A stretch of DNA of 64,000 nucleotides from an uncultured Pelagibacteraceae bacterium (GTDB taxonomy: Bacteria; Pseudomonadota; Alphaproteobacteria; Pelagibacterales; Pelagibacteraceae), in assembly GCA_902619835.1 (NCBI GenBank), contig CACNFS010000005.1:1-64000 (forward strand), given 5' to 3'. Positions 40,756-50,797 of this stretch are shown here, one piece after another (within the stretch, counting starts at the first letter, position 1; each line of letters opens with the position of its first letter). The notes under the pieces were generated by a model. It searched no databases and was not told where the DNA came from. It saw only the letters and a program-made list of their open reading frames with translations. A program made the position numbers and the translations under genes.

Positions 40756-41482
40756 TATAATTTTTATAATAATTTTATTATCGTCTTGCTCAGCAAATAT
40801 TACGAAGTTGGAAAATAGGTCTCCTTATAGCTCAAAGGGTTTTGCTTATATTTATAAGGAGTCCGACAATAAAAAAAATTTTATTAAGGGTAGATTAGAT
40901 AATTCTAAATTAGAAATTTCAATAAGTGAACTTCGTTATAATTCTCTAATTAAATTGATTAATCCAAAAACTCAAGATTCTCTAATTATTAATAATACAA
41001 AAAAATTAAAATACCCCGATTTTTATAAGATAGTTATTTCTGAAAAAGTGGCTGAGAAATTAAATATTAACTCAGAACTCCCTTTAATTGAGATTTTTGA
41101 AATCAAAAAGAACAAATCATTTGTTGCTGAAAAAGCAAAAATTTTTAATGAAGAGAAAAAGATATCATCTAATGCGCCAGTTACACAGGTTAAAATTTCA
41201 AATATTTCAAAAAATAAAGATTTTAAAAAAAAAAAAGAAAAAATTGATTTGTATATTTTAATTGCATCATTTTATTCTGAGGAAACTGCTAGATTTTTGA
41301 AACAAAGAATCAGCAAAGAAATACCAAAATATGACATAAAAAAATTGAAAATAATAAAAAAAAGTAATAAACAAATAGATTTAATATCAGGGCCTTATAA
41401 TGCTATCAATTTGATAAAAAATGATTACATTATCTTAAGAGATTTTGGTTTTGAACAACTGGATATAGGTATTAATGAATAA
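40745..41482 (+). CDS. RlpA-like septal ring lipoprotein with C-terminal SPOR-like domain
   Basis: 245 aa; lipobox-like IILLSSCSAN; C-term DLYILIASFYSEETARFLKQRI; precedes dacC. Confidence 0.72.
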   Translation: MRFNIIFIIILLSSCSANITKLENRSPYSSKGFAYIYKESDNKKNFIKGRLDNSKLEISISELRYNSLIKLINPKTQDSLIINNTKKLKYPDFYKIVISEKVAEKLNINSELPLIEIFEIKKNKSFVAEKAKIFNEEKKISSNAPVTQVKISNISKNKDFKKKKEKIDLYILIASFYSEETARFLKQRISKEIPKYDIKKLKIIKKSNKQIDLISGPYNAINLIKNDYIILRDFGFEQLDIGINE

Positions 41483-42623
41483 AATATTAACTTTAATTTT
41501 AGTTTTTTTTCTAACGATTTCAGCTGTATTTTCAAATCCGAATATAAACGCCCGTACTGGTATTTTAGTTGACTTTCATTCGGATGAGGTTCTGTATGAA
41601 TTTGATGCAGATGCTCAAATATATCCTGCATCAATGACCAAAATAATGACTTCAATTATTGCATTTGATTTATTAGAAAAAGAAAAGCTTTCATTAGACG
41701 ATATGTTTGTTGTATCTGAAAATGCATGGAGATTATCCCAAAGTGGTTATTCATCAATGTTTATTATGATCAATGATCAAGTTTCTGTAGAAGATTTGTT
41801 AAAGGGAATAATTATTGCCTCTGGCAACGATGCCTGTGTGGCATTAGCCGAAGGTATAGCAGGATCTGAAGAAAACTTTGCAGAAATGATGAACGAAAAA
41901 GCAATAGAAATTGGAATGACTTCAACCAATTTTACTAATTCATCAGGAATAAATGATCCAGATAATGTCTCATCAGTAAGAGATATAGCAATAATGTCTA
42001 AATATTTAATATCAAATTACCCAGATTTTTATGAAATTTTTAAAGAGAAAACTTTTACTTGGGATAGAACAGGTGGTGATCCAATTAAACAAGGAAATAG
42101 AAATCCTCTTTTGTATAAAAATGTAGGTGCAGACGGTGTCAAAACCGGTTATCTAGCTGTTGAGAAATATTCTTTAGCTAGCACAATTAAAAAAAAAGAG
42201 AGAAGGTTGATAGCTGTAGTTTCTGGTTTCCCTACAAAAAATATTAGAAGTTCTGACTCTTTAAAACTTTTAAACTGGGGTTTTAGAAACACAAGTACAT
42301 TTGAAATTTCTAAGAACAAAGAAACATATTTCGAATTAGAAACTTGGCTCGGTAGGAAAGAAACAATAAAAGCTGTAAGTAATGAGGATTTTTATTTAAC
42401 TATAAATAAAAAAAATATACGTAATTTTAAAGTTTCACTTGAATACCAAGGTCCAATTGTTGCACCAGTACAAGAGGGAGAAAAGATTGCAAACCTGGTT
42501 GTTTCTAATAAAGATAAAATAATTAAAACTTTACCCTTATATGCTGGTGAGGATTTAAAAAAAGTAAATTTTTTTAGGAGTCTTGCTACCTCTCTAAATT
42601 ACTTGATTTGGGGAGATGTATAA
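41475..42623 (+). CDS. dacC: D-alanyl-D-alanine carboxypeptidase (penicillin-binding protein 5/6 family)
   Basis: PASMTKIMTS (SxxK), SGND, KTGY motifs. Confidence 0.94.
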   Translation: MNKILTLILVFFLTISAVFSNPNINARTGILVDFHSDEVLYEFDADAQIYPASMTKIMTSIIAFDLLEKEKLSLDDMFVVSENAWRLSQSGYSSMFIMINDQVSVEDLLKGIIIASGNDACVALAEGIAGSEENFAEMMNEKAIEIGMTSTNFTNSSGINDPDNVSSVRDIAIMSKYLISNYPDFYEIFKEKTFTWDRTGGDPIKQGNRNPLLYKNVGADGVKTGYLAVEKYSLASTIKKKERRLIAVVSGFPTKNIRSSDSLKLLNWGFRNTSTFEISKNKETYFELETWLGRKETIKAVSNEDFYLTINKKNIRNFKVSLEYQGPIVAPVQEGEKIANLVVSNKDKIIKTLPLYAGEDLKKVNFFRSLATSLNYLIWGDV

Positions 42624-43260
42624 AAAAAAACCTTTTTTTATTATTTTTGAAGGTGTTGAAGGTTGTGGTAAATCTTTCCAGAGTAAAAAGTTATATAGAA
42701 AATTAAAAAAAAAGAATATTGACACAATACTTACTAGAGAACCAGGAGGCACTAAAAGCGCTGAACTTATAAGAAATTTGATACTTAAAGATTATTTTAA
42801 TAAGTCAAAAAAAGATAAATTTGATAAATATACTGATACTCTCCTTTATCTTGCCGCACGTAATGAACATATTAAGACAAAAATTCAGCCTGCTTTAAAA
42901 AAAAATAAAGTTGTAATCTGCGATAGGTTTATTGACTCTACGATTGCCTATCAAGTTTATGGCAAAAAAGTTAAAATAAATTTTATTAATAATATTCACA
43001 AAGTTATTTTAAATGGTTTAAAACCTAATCTAACATTCATTTTAAAGGTTTCTTCTAAATCCTCAAAACAAAGATTAATTAAAAGAAAAAACAAAAATAG
43101 ATATGATAATTTTCCAAAATCTTTTTACGAAAGAGCTCAAAAATCTTTTCTTAGATTAGCAAAAAATAAAAAAAACTACTATGTTTTAAATTCTTCCAAT
43201 AATGACAATTTATGTGAAAAACAAATTTTTAAAATAACACAAAAATATTTGAAATTTTGA
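42616..43260 (+). CDS. tmk: Thymidylate kinase
   Basis: FEGVEGCGKSFQSKKL, TREPGGT, DRFIDSTIAYQ. Confidence 0.94.
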   Translation: MYKKKPFFIIFEGVEGCGKSFQSKKLYRKLKKKNIDTILTREPGGTKSAELIRNLILKDYFNKSKKDKFDKYTDTLLYLAARNEHIKTKIQPALKKNKVVICDRFIDSTIAYQVYGKKVKINFINNIHKVILNGLKPNLTFILKVSSKSSKQRLIKRKNKNRYDNFPKSFYERAQKSFLRLAKNKKNYYVLNSSNNDNLCEKQIFKITQKYLKF

Positions 43261-44180
43261 TGCGCCCATCTGAAAACTTTGATCCACAAAAAACAAAAAA
43301 ACTATTTGGTTTAGATAAAAAATTTTATTTTTTTAAAAACCTTATTATTACTGAAAAATTACCAAAAGTAATTTTGCTTTCAGGAAAAAAAGGCTCAGGT
43401 AAATCAACCCTTATTTTTCATTTAATGCACTCAATATTTAATAAAGAAAATTATTGTGAAGAAAAAAAAATGATTAATAGCGAAAATGCTTTATATTATC
43501 AACTTAATTCAAATATTCACCCAAATGTAATTTATCTTAATGGAAACAACTTTATAAATATTAAAATTGAAGACATAAGAAATTTAAAAAATAAATTATT
43601 CAAAGCTCCTTTAAATAGGAATAAAAGATTTATTATATTAGATGATGTTGAAGCCTTTAACACTAACAGTTTGAACGCCCTATTAAAGATTATTGAAGAG
43701 CCGGGTGATTATAATTATTTTATTCTAATAAATAATCAATCAAAACCTATATTAGAGACTATAAAATCCAGGTGTATTGATATTAAGTTTATTTTAAAAA
43801 AAGCAGATAGTGATAATATAATTGCATCTTTATTAAATTTTTTTAAGCAGAAATTAGTTTTAAATGATGAGACTATACAAATATCTCCTGGAAATTTTCT
43901 TAAATACAATTGGTTTGTTAACGAAAAAAATCTAGATATAGGCCAAAACTTTTTATCAAATCTTAATGTGTTGTTGAATATGTATAAAAAAGATAAAGAT
44001 AATTTTTATAAAGAATTTCTACTTTTTTATAGTGAATTTTATTTAACAAACATGAAAAGTAAAAAAAATTATTTAGAAAACAAATCTTTCTTAACAAAGA
44101 ATATTAATGATTTTTTTTTGTATAATTTAAATCAAAATTCCTTGTTAAGATCTTTAGAAAGAAAATTCAAATATGAGTAA
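43260..44180 (+). CDS. holB: DNA polymerase III delta' subunit
   Basis: [30 protein letters not shown], between tmk and metG; ATG at 43260 overlaps the tmk stop. Confidence 0.85.
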   Translation: MRPSENFDPQKTKKLFGLDKKFYFFKNLIITEKLPKVILLSGKKGSGKSTLIFHLMHSIFNKENYCEEKKMINSENALYYQLNSNIHPNVIYLNGNNFINIKIEDIRNLKNKLFKAPLNRNKRFIILDDVEAFNTNSLNALLKIIEEPGDYNYFILINNQSKPILETIKSRCIDIKFILKKADSDNIIASLLNFFKQKLVLNDETIQISPGNFLKYNWFVNEKNLDIGQNFLSNLNVLLNMYKKDKDNFYKEFLLFYSEFYLTNMKSKKNYLENKSFLTKNINDFFLYNLNQNSLLRSLERKFKYE

Positions 44181-45714
44181 AAGATTTTACATTACAACAC
44201 CAATTTATTATCCTTCAGGAAAGCCTCATATGGGGCATGCTTATTCAAGTATTGTTGCTGACGTCTTTGCTCGTTTTAAAAGAGTAGAAGGTTATGATGT
44301 TTTATTTCTAACCGGAACTGATGAACACGGGCAAAAAATACAGAAAGAAGCAAAAAAAAATAATAAAGAACCAAAAAAATTTTGTGATGAGCTATCTGAA
44401 AAATTTAGATCATTAACTGCCATACTAAATTTGTCCAATGACGATTTTATTAGAACAACTGAAACAAGGCATCACAAATCTGTAAATGAGATATGGAACA
44501 GATTAGTGAAATCCGGTGATATTTATTTAGATAAATATAGTGGATGGTACTCTGTATCAGACGAAGCTTATTATGATAAAGATGAAATCGAGGAAAAAGA
44601 TGGTAGGAAATTATCAAAAACCTCAGGCTCAGAAGTAGAATGGGTTGAGGAGGAGTCTTATTTTTTTAAATTATCTGCATTTCAAAAAAACCTACTAGAT
44701 CACTATAAAAAAAATGAGAATTTTATATTGCCGCAATCAAGAAAAAATGAAGTAATTAGTTTTGTAGAAAAAGGTCTTAAAGATTTGTCCATCAGCAGGA
44801 CATCGTTTTCTTGGGGAATTCCAGTTCCACAAAATAACAAGCATGTTATTTATGTTTGGTTAGACGCATTAACAAATTACTTAAGCGCACTAAATTTTCC
44901 TAACACCGAAGATAAAAAATATAAAGATTTTTGGCCAGCAGACGTTCATATTATTGGAAAAGATATTTTGAGATTTCATGCGATATACTGGCCAGCTTTT
45001 TTGATTGCAGCAAATTTACCATTACCTAAAAGAGTATTCGGACATGGTTGGATTCTTTCAGACGATAAGAAAATGTCTAAATCACTTGGTAATATTTTAG
45101 ATCCAATTGAGGTAATCAAAGATTATGGAATTGATCAATTAAGATATTATTTAATAAAAGAAGTTTCTTTAGGAAATGATGGAAGTATTTCGATGGAAAA
45201 TCTTAAAAATTGTATAAACAATGATTTAGCTAATAATTATGGTAATCTCTGCCAAAGAGTTTTTTCATTCATAAAAAAAAATTGTGGAAATAAAATACCT
45301 AAAAAAAATAAATTAAGAGAAAATGATATAAAATTAATAGAAAATATAAAAAACAACATTCCAAAATTAATTAGTTTTATAGATAAACAAAATTTGAATG
45401 AATATATTAAAATGGTAGTTAATTTTTCATTCGAGGCAAATAAATATTTTAATGACTCAGAACCATGGTCTTTAAAAGCAAAAGATCCTGAAAGAATGAA
45501 TGCAATTCTTCATACAATTTTAGAACAAATAAAAAATATTTCTATCCTTTTAAATCCAATTATACCGATTTCTACGAAAAAAGTTTTAGATACTATTAAT
45601 TTATCTGATAAAGATATTTCAATTGATAATATTAAAAAAGATGACATTTTTAACTATAATTTGGAATTAAAAAATTTAGATATTTTATTTAAAAAGATTG
45701 AAAATGATAATTGA
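44173..45714 (+). CDS. metG: Methionyl-tRNA synthetase
   Basis: TTPIYYPSGKPHMGHAYSS, KMSKSLGNILDP. Confidence 0.96.
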   Translation: MSKRFYITTPIYYPSGKPHMGHAYSSIVADVFARFKRVEGYDVLFLTGTDEHGQKIQKEAKKNNKEPKKFCDELSEKFRSLTAILNLSNDDFIRTTETRHHKSVNEIWNRLVKSGDIYLDKYSGWYSVSDEAYYDKDEIEEKDGRKLSKTSGSEVEWVEEESYFFKLSAFQKNLLDHYKKNENFILPQSRKNEVISFVEKGLKDLSISRTSFSWGIPVPQNNKHVIYVWLDALTNYLSALNFPNTEDKKYKDFWPADVHIIGKDILRFHAIYWPAFLIAANLPLPKRVFGHGWILSDDKKMSKSLGNILDPIEVIKDYGIDQLRYYLIKEVSLGNDGSISMENLKNCINNDLANNYGNLCQRVFSFIKKNCGNKIPKKNKLRENDIKLIENIKNNIPKLISFIDKQNLNEYIKMVVNFSFEANKYFNDSEPWSLKAKDPERMNAILHTILEQIKNISILLNPIIPISTKKVLDTINLSDKDISIDNIKKDDIFNYNLELKNLDILFKKIENDN

Positions 45715-46480
45715 TTCACATTGCCATCTGACCTACGAACCGATGTCAAATGCTTTAAACGAAACAATAAATAGAGCAAATAAAGATGGCATTAAATACA
45801 TGCTTACCATTTCGACAGAAGATAAAAGTTTTGAACAAATACTTAAGATAGTAAATGGTTATGAAAGTGTCTATGGTACCTATGGAATTCATCCTCATGA
45901 AGCTAAATCACATCAACATATTAAAAGTGATGATATAATTAATAAAGTCAATAAAAATAAAAAAATTATTGGTATTGGTGAAACAGGATTAGACTTTTAT
46001 TACAATCATTCTAAAAAGAAAGATCAAATCTATTCCTTTGAGGAACACATCTCAGCTGCACAAAAAAAAAATCTGCCATTAATAGTTCACACAAGATCTG
46101 CAGAAAAAGAAACTTTACAAATATTAGAAAAACACTCGAAAAAAAAAGAAACTAAAATCCTTATTCATTGTTTTACTGGATCACGAGAATTTGCTTTTAA
46201 ATTATTAGATCTAGGTGCTTATATTTCTGCTAGTGGAGTAGTAACATTCAAAAAATCTCAGGATTTAGCCAATACTTTCAGAGATATACCAAACGAAAAA
46301 ATATTAGTTGAAACTGATGCGCCATATCTTGCTCCAGTACCGTTTAGAGGTAAACCAAATGAACCCAGTTATATAATACATACAGTAAAGTTTTTATCTA
46401 AAATCAAAAACTTATCATTTGATGAATTTTCAAAAGTTACAACTAGCAACTTTTTTAACTTGTTTGGTAAATTAAATTGA
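45698..46480 (+). CDS. tatD: TatD-family metal-dependent hydrolase
   Basis: IDSHCHL, GIGETGLDFYY, IHCFTGS, VETDAPYLAPVPFRGKPNEP. Confidence 0.94.
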   Translation: MKMIIDSHCHLTYEPMSNALNETINRANKDGIKYMLTISTEDKSFEQILKIVNGYESVYGTYGIHPHEAKSHQHIKSDDIINKVNKNKKIIGIGETGLDFYYNHSKKKDQIYSFEEHISAAQKKNLPLIVHTRSAEKETLQILEKHSKKKETKILIHCFTGSREFAFKLLDLGAYISASGVVTFKKSQDLANTFRDIPNEKILVETDAPYLAPVPFRGKPNEPSYIIHTVKFLSKIKNLSFDEFSKVTTSNFFNLFGKLN

Positions 46481-47244
46481 AAAGTAAATTTACAATTCTA
46501 GGCTGTGGAAGTTCTCTTGGATCTCCATGGATAACTAATTACAGAGGTAATCTTAAACAAAGTCCAAAAAATTTAAGGACTAGGTGTTGCGCTCACATTC
46601 AAAAAGGAAATTTGTCTGTTTGTATAGATACTTCACCAGATATAAAGTATCAATTTTTAAAAAATAAGATTAAAAATCTTGACTCAATTATTTATACTCA
46701 CGAACATGCAGATCAGACAGCTGGTATATTTGAAATGAGACCGTTTTATTGGAAAAATAAATCAAAGATCCCAATTTATGGTAGCCGAAGAACGATCACA
46801 GCTTTAAAAAAATCTTACAGATTTTGTTTCTTTGAGGAGCAAGGGTATAAGCCGATTATGAGAGCGAATATAATTGATAAAAGTTTTTCTATAAGAAAAA
46901 ATAATACAAAATTGATCATCAAACCCTTTCAAGTTACTCATGGATTAATAAAATCAACCGGGTACGTGATAGATAAAATTGCGTATATAAGTGATTGTAA
47001 TAACATATCGTTGAAGAATATAGATCACCTCAAAAATCTGAATTACCTGGTATTAGATTGTCTCAAAATTGATAAGCACCCATCACACTTTAATTTAGAA
47101 GAAGCTTTAAACTTAATAAATTTAACCAAACCTAAAAAAGCTATACTTACTAATTTGCATACGGATTTAGATTACTTTGAATTAAAAAAGATTTTACCAA
47201 AAAATATAATCCCTGCTTTTGATGGATTAAGTTTTACTAGCTAA
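46477..47244 (+). CDS. MBL-fold metallohydrolase (PhnP-like), TTG start
   Basis: 255 aa; ILGCGSSLGSPW, YTHEHADQTAGI; TTG overlaps the upstream TGA. Confidence 0.88.
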   Translation: MKSKFTILGCGSSLGSPWITNYRGNLKQSPKNLRTRCCAHIQKGNLSVCIDTSPDIKYQFLKNKIKNLDSIIYTHEHADQTAGIFEMRPFYWKNKSKIPIYGSRRTITALKKSYRFCFFEEQGYKPIMRANIIDKSFSIRKNNTKLIIKPFQVTHGLIKSTGYVIDKIAYISDCNNISLKNIDHLKNLNYLVLDCLKIDKHPSHFNLEEALNLINLTKPKKAILTNLHTDLDYFELKKILPKNIIPAFDGLSFTS

Positions 47245-47777
47245 ATCAAGTTTTCAATTACTTTAATGAATTTTTTAGATGAAGGTTTTGTTATTGAGGA
47301 AAATGTTTCTGCAACTTTTCCATCTTTTCCAATTATAATTTTATGAAAGTTCCACTTTGGTATTGCACCAATACCATAATCTTTTCTTGCCCATTTATAA
47401 AATGGATGTGAATTATTTCCTATTACACTAATCTTTTCCGTCATCGGAAATGTAATTCCAAAATTTGTTTCACAAAAGTTTTTTATTTCTTTATTGCTAC
47501 CAGGTTCTTGTCTGAAGTTATTAGTGGGGATCCCTAAAACAACTAAATTTTTACTTTTATATTCAGACCACAATATTTGAAGATCTTCGTATTGAGGCGT
47601 ATAACCACATCTACTCGCAACATTTACTACTACAATCACCTTTCCTTTGTACTGACTTAGTTTGATTAAGTCTCCATCTATGCTATTAAATTCGTAATCA
47701 TAAGCGGTACCATTATTCCCAGCTATAACTTTTGAAAAAAAACTGAACATAAATAAAATAATGAATATTTTTTTCAT
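47241..47777 (-). CDS. Exported glutathione peroxidase family protein
   Basis: VNVASRCGYTPQYEDLQ, signal peptide, KWNFHKIIIGKDG. Confidence 0.92.
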   Translation of the reverse strand: MKKIFIILFMFSFFSKVIAGNNGTAYDYEFNSIDGDLIKLSQYKGKVIVVVNVASRCGYTPQYEDLQILWSEYKSKNLVVLGIPTNNFRQEPGSNKEIKNFCETNFGITFPMTEKISVIGNNSHPFYKWARKDYGIGAIPKWNFHKIIIGKDGKVAETFSSITKPSSKKFIKVIENLI

Positions 47778-48175
47778 AATTTTAATGCTTTTAATACTGC
47801 ATCAATTGGTAAAAATATACATTTAAATCTATTAAAATTGTCGCTATTTAGTAATTTTTTGAAATCAGATAATCTTTTAGGAATTTTTATATTTTTTTTT
47901 AATGATATTTGCTTTAAGATTGTTAAATCATTTTTAATATCTTTTAATTTAACGTTTTTAATTTTTCTCGATAGAAGACTTGCTGAAGCCTCACAATATA
48001 CACATGATATAGTTTCGTATTTCATTGAGCTTATTTTTTTTTTATCTACTATTAACTCTAAGGTAATTTTGTCTCCACATGTTGAATTTTTTAGAGATAT
48101 CTTGTGTGAGTATTTTTTTTTTAGACCTACATTTGAAGTATTAGAAGCTAATCTAATGATATCTTTATTGATCAT
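47774..48175 (-). CDS. IscU/SufU-like iron-sulfur scaffold family protein
   Basis: 133 aa; CGDK and C-x-x-C-EASAS motifs. Confidence 0.8.
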   Translation of the reverse strand: MINKDIIRLASNTSNVGLKKKYSHKISLKNSTCGDKITLELIVDKKKISSMKYETISCVYCEASASLLSRKIKNVKLKDIKNDLTILKQISLKKNIKIPKRLSDFKKLLNSDNFNRFKCIFLPIDAVLKALKL

Positions 48176-49344
48176 TTCTTAGATGACAATAACAGTAAGA
48201 AATATCCAAAGAGCGTAGAAAGAAGCGAGCCAGTTAACACTCCAATTTTAACTCCATCCATATATTCCAAATTGTTTACAAAAGCTAAATTTCCAACAAA
48301 TAAACTCATTGTAAATCCAATACCTGTTAATATTGAAACTCCATAAAGGGCTAACCAGTTAGAACCGGATGGTTTATCTGCAAATTTAAGTTTAACAGAT
48401 ATATAAGAGAGGGCAAAAACACCAATTTGTTTTCCAAAAAATAGACCTAAAACAATTCCAAGAGGCACAGGATTTAACAAAGTAGCAAAAGTAAGTCCTT
48501 CGAGTGAAACTCCTGCATTTGCAAAAGCAAAAAGGGGCATTATTCCAAAAGCTACATAAGGTGACAATCCATGTTCTAATTTAAGTAACATTGATTCTTT
48601 ACTCTTATTTTTGTTATGTGGAATTGTTAGTGCTAAAAGAACACCTGCTATTGTTGCATGTATTCCTGATTGATGAGTAAAATCCCACAGAAAAATTCCT
48701 ACAATAAAGAAAGGTATAAAACTTTTTATTTTATATTTATTAAGAGCTATTAAAACAATTAAAGATAATAACATCAGAACTAAATACTTTGCTTCAATAT
48801 TTCCAGAATAAAAAAAGGCAATAATAACAATTGCCCCTAAATCATCAATAATTGCTAGAGCAGTCAAAAAAACTTTAAGCGATATTGGAACCCTTTTACC
48901 TAATAAGGATAAAACTCCTAAAGAGAAAGCAATATCTGTAGCTGAAGGTATAGCCCAACCATTTAGTGTTGTGCTGTCAGAATAATTTACAGCGATATAG
49001 AATAATGCCGGCACCGCCATCCCTCCGATTGCACCAATTATAGGTAGCATAGCTTGTTTTGGATTAGATAATTCTCCCTGAATAAATTCTCTTTTTATTT
49101 CTAATGAAACAAAAAAGAAAAATATAGCCATCAGAACGTCATTTATCCAATGAAGAACACTTAGTTTTAGACCAAACTCTTTAGTACCAAGCGTTATATA
49201 TTTTTCTAGGGTAGAAAAATAAATTTCACTTAAACCACCATTGCTAATTATAAGTGCTAGTATTGCAGCAAATAACAAAACTAACCCAGAAGCAGCTTCA
49301 AGTTTAAAAAAATATTTAAATGGTTTTGTAATATGCTGTATCAT
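48172..49344 (-). CDS. nhaA: Na+/H+ antiporter NhaA
   Basis: 390 aa; WAIPSATDIAFSLGVLSLLG, LAIIDDLGAIVIIAFFY, GIGFTMSLF. Confidence 0.96.
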   Translation of the reverse strand: MIQHITKPFKYFFKLEAASGLVLLFAAILALIISNGGLSEIYFSTLEKYITLGTKEFGLKLSVLHWINDVLMAIFFFFVSLEIKREFIQGELSNPKQAMLPIIGAIGGMAVPALFYIAVNYSDSTTLNGWAIPSATDIAFSLGVLSLLGKRVPISLKVFLTALAIIDDLGAIVIIAFFYSGNIEAKYLVLMLLSLIVLIALNKYKIKSFIPFFIVGIFLWDFTHQSGIHATIAGVLLALTIPHNKNKSKESMLLKLEHGLSPYVAFGIMPLFAFANAGVSLEGLTFATLLNPVPLGIVLGLFFGKQIGVFALSYISVKLKFADKPSGSNWLALYGVSILTGIGFTMSLFVGNLAFVNNLEYMDGVKIGVLTGSLLSTLFGYFLLLLSSKK

Positions 49345-49379
49345 TGGTATTATTTACTTCTATAGAGACTATCTTTCAA

Positions 49380-49408
49380 TTGCCAAAATCACTTAATTAA
49401 CCTATAAA
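49380..49408 (+). promoter_or_regulatory. Sigma70-like promoter for tRNA-Pro
   Basis: TTGCCA, 17-nt spacer, TATAAA; tRNA begins 10 nt downstream. Confidence 0.75.
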
Positions 49409-49417
49409 ACAGACGTT

Positions 49418-49494
<77 letters not shown>

Positions 49495-49502
49495 TTATAA
49501 AT

Positions 49503-49787
49503 ATGAAAAAAGCTAAAATTTATATTCCTGCTAAAACTGCGATGCAATCGGGCAGGGGAAAACTTAAAAATTGGGTATTAGAATTTATAACCAAAGATCC
49601 CTCAATTAATCCTTTAATGGGGTGGGAGACATCGACGGATACGCTTGAAGAAGTAACTATTAAGTTTCCATCAAAAGAAAAAGCTATAGAATATGCTGAA
49701 AAAAACAATATATCTTACAATGTTATTGAACCCAAAAAGAGAGAATTTGTTATAAAATCTTACGCAGATAATTTTCTTAAAGATTAA
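49503..49787 (+). CDS. NDUFS4-like NADH dehydrogenase accessory subunit (ETC_C1)
   Basis: 94 aa; AMQSGRGKLKNWVLEF, NPLMGWETSTDT, FPSKEKAIEYAEKN. Confidence 0.9.
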   Translation: MKKAKIYIPAKTAMQSGRGKLKNWVLEFITKDPSINPLMGWETSTDTLEEVTIKFPSKEKAIEYAEKNNISYNVIEPKKREFVIKSYADNFLKD

Positions 49788-49789
49788 AT

Positions 49790-50797
49790 ATGTGGAGAAG
49801 TTTTTTCAGAGATAAAAAATGGTTTTATTGGTCCTACGGCGGAGGTTTTTTTATTATTTCTTTGCTTGTGCTGCAAACCTATTTAGATGTTCTATTCAAC
49901 AGTTGGTACAAGGATTTTTATGATATTCTACAAACAGCCGAAAAACGTGAGATATCAGAGTTTTGGGAATCAATTAAAAGGTTTTTATATATAGCACTTC
50001 CATATGTTACACTTTTTGCTTTTACTAATTGGTTTACAAGGTTATGGGCATTTAGATGGAGAGAGGCTATGACGTTTTCGTATATGCCTTATTGGAGAGC
50101 CACTGAGGCAAAAGTAGAGGGCTCATCTCAAAGAATTCAGGAAGACTGCATGAACTTTGCAAAAATTGTTGAGTCAATTGGATTGCAAGTTGTTAAAGCT
50201 ATTATGACATTAATAGCATTCATACCAATTTTATGGGTTCTTTCTTCAAATGTTACTATACCTTTTTTAAACAATGTATCCGGATCTTTAGTATGGGTAG
50301 CGCTTACCCTCAGCTTAGGTGGAATACTTATTAGTTGGCTAGTTGGAATAAAATTACCTGGTCTCGAATATAACAATCAAAAGGTCGAAGCTGCATTTAG
50401 AAAAGAATTAGTTTACGGTGAGGATGACAGAAAAAATTATGTTCAAGCTCCTACGATTTTACAATTATTTACTGGAATAAAATTCAATTACCATAAATTA
50501 TTTTTACACTACGGATATTTTGATTTATGGGCTATTTGGTACAGACAATTATTTGTAATTGTACCATTTTTAATAATGGCACCAGGATTGTTTACTGCAG
50601 CGTTCACTTTGGGTATTATGATGCAAGTAGTAAATGCATTTGGAGAGGTAAAAGACGCTTTTTCTGTATTTCTATATAATTGGACAAGAATTACTGAACT
50701 AAGATCAATACATAAGCGATTAATGGAGTTCGAAACGGCTATTAATTATAACACTAATAAGTTGAGAAAGCCTAGAAAATCTGATGTAAGAGTTTAA
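49790..50797 (+). CDS. SbmA/BacA-like family transporter
   Basis: 335 aa; NSWYKDFYDILQTA, WFTRLWAFRWREAMTFSYMPYWR, GSSQRIQEDCMNFAKIVE. Confidence 0.85.
   Translation: MWRSFFRDKKWFYWSYGGGFFIISLLVLQTYLDVLFNSWYKDFYDILQTAEKREISEFWESIKRFLYIALPYVTLFAFTNWFTRLWAFRWREAMTFSYMPYWRATEAKVEGSSQRIQEDCMNFAKIVESIGLQVVKAIMTLIAFIPILWVLSSNVTIPFLNNVSGSLVWVALTLSLGGILISWLVGIKLPGLEYNNQKVEAAFRKELVYGEDDRKNYVQAPTILQLFTGIKFNYHKLFLHYGYFDLWAIWYRQLFVIVPFLIMAPGLFTAAFTLGIMMQVVNAFGEVKDAFSVFLYNWTRITELRSIHKRLMEFETAINYNTNKLRKPRKSDVRV

Noticed and set aside
47838-48182. 114-aa plus-strand ORF
   Set aside because: Antisense to the IscU/SufU-like gene; low-complexity hydrophobic translation typical of antisense AT-rich DNA.
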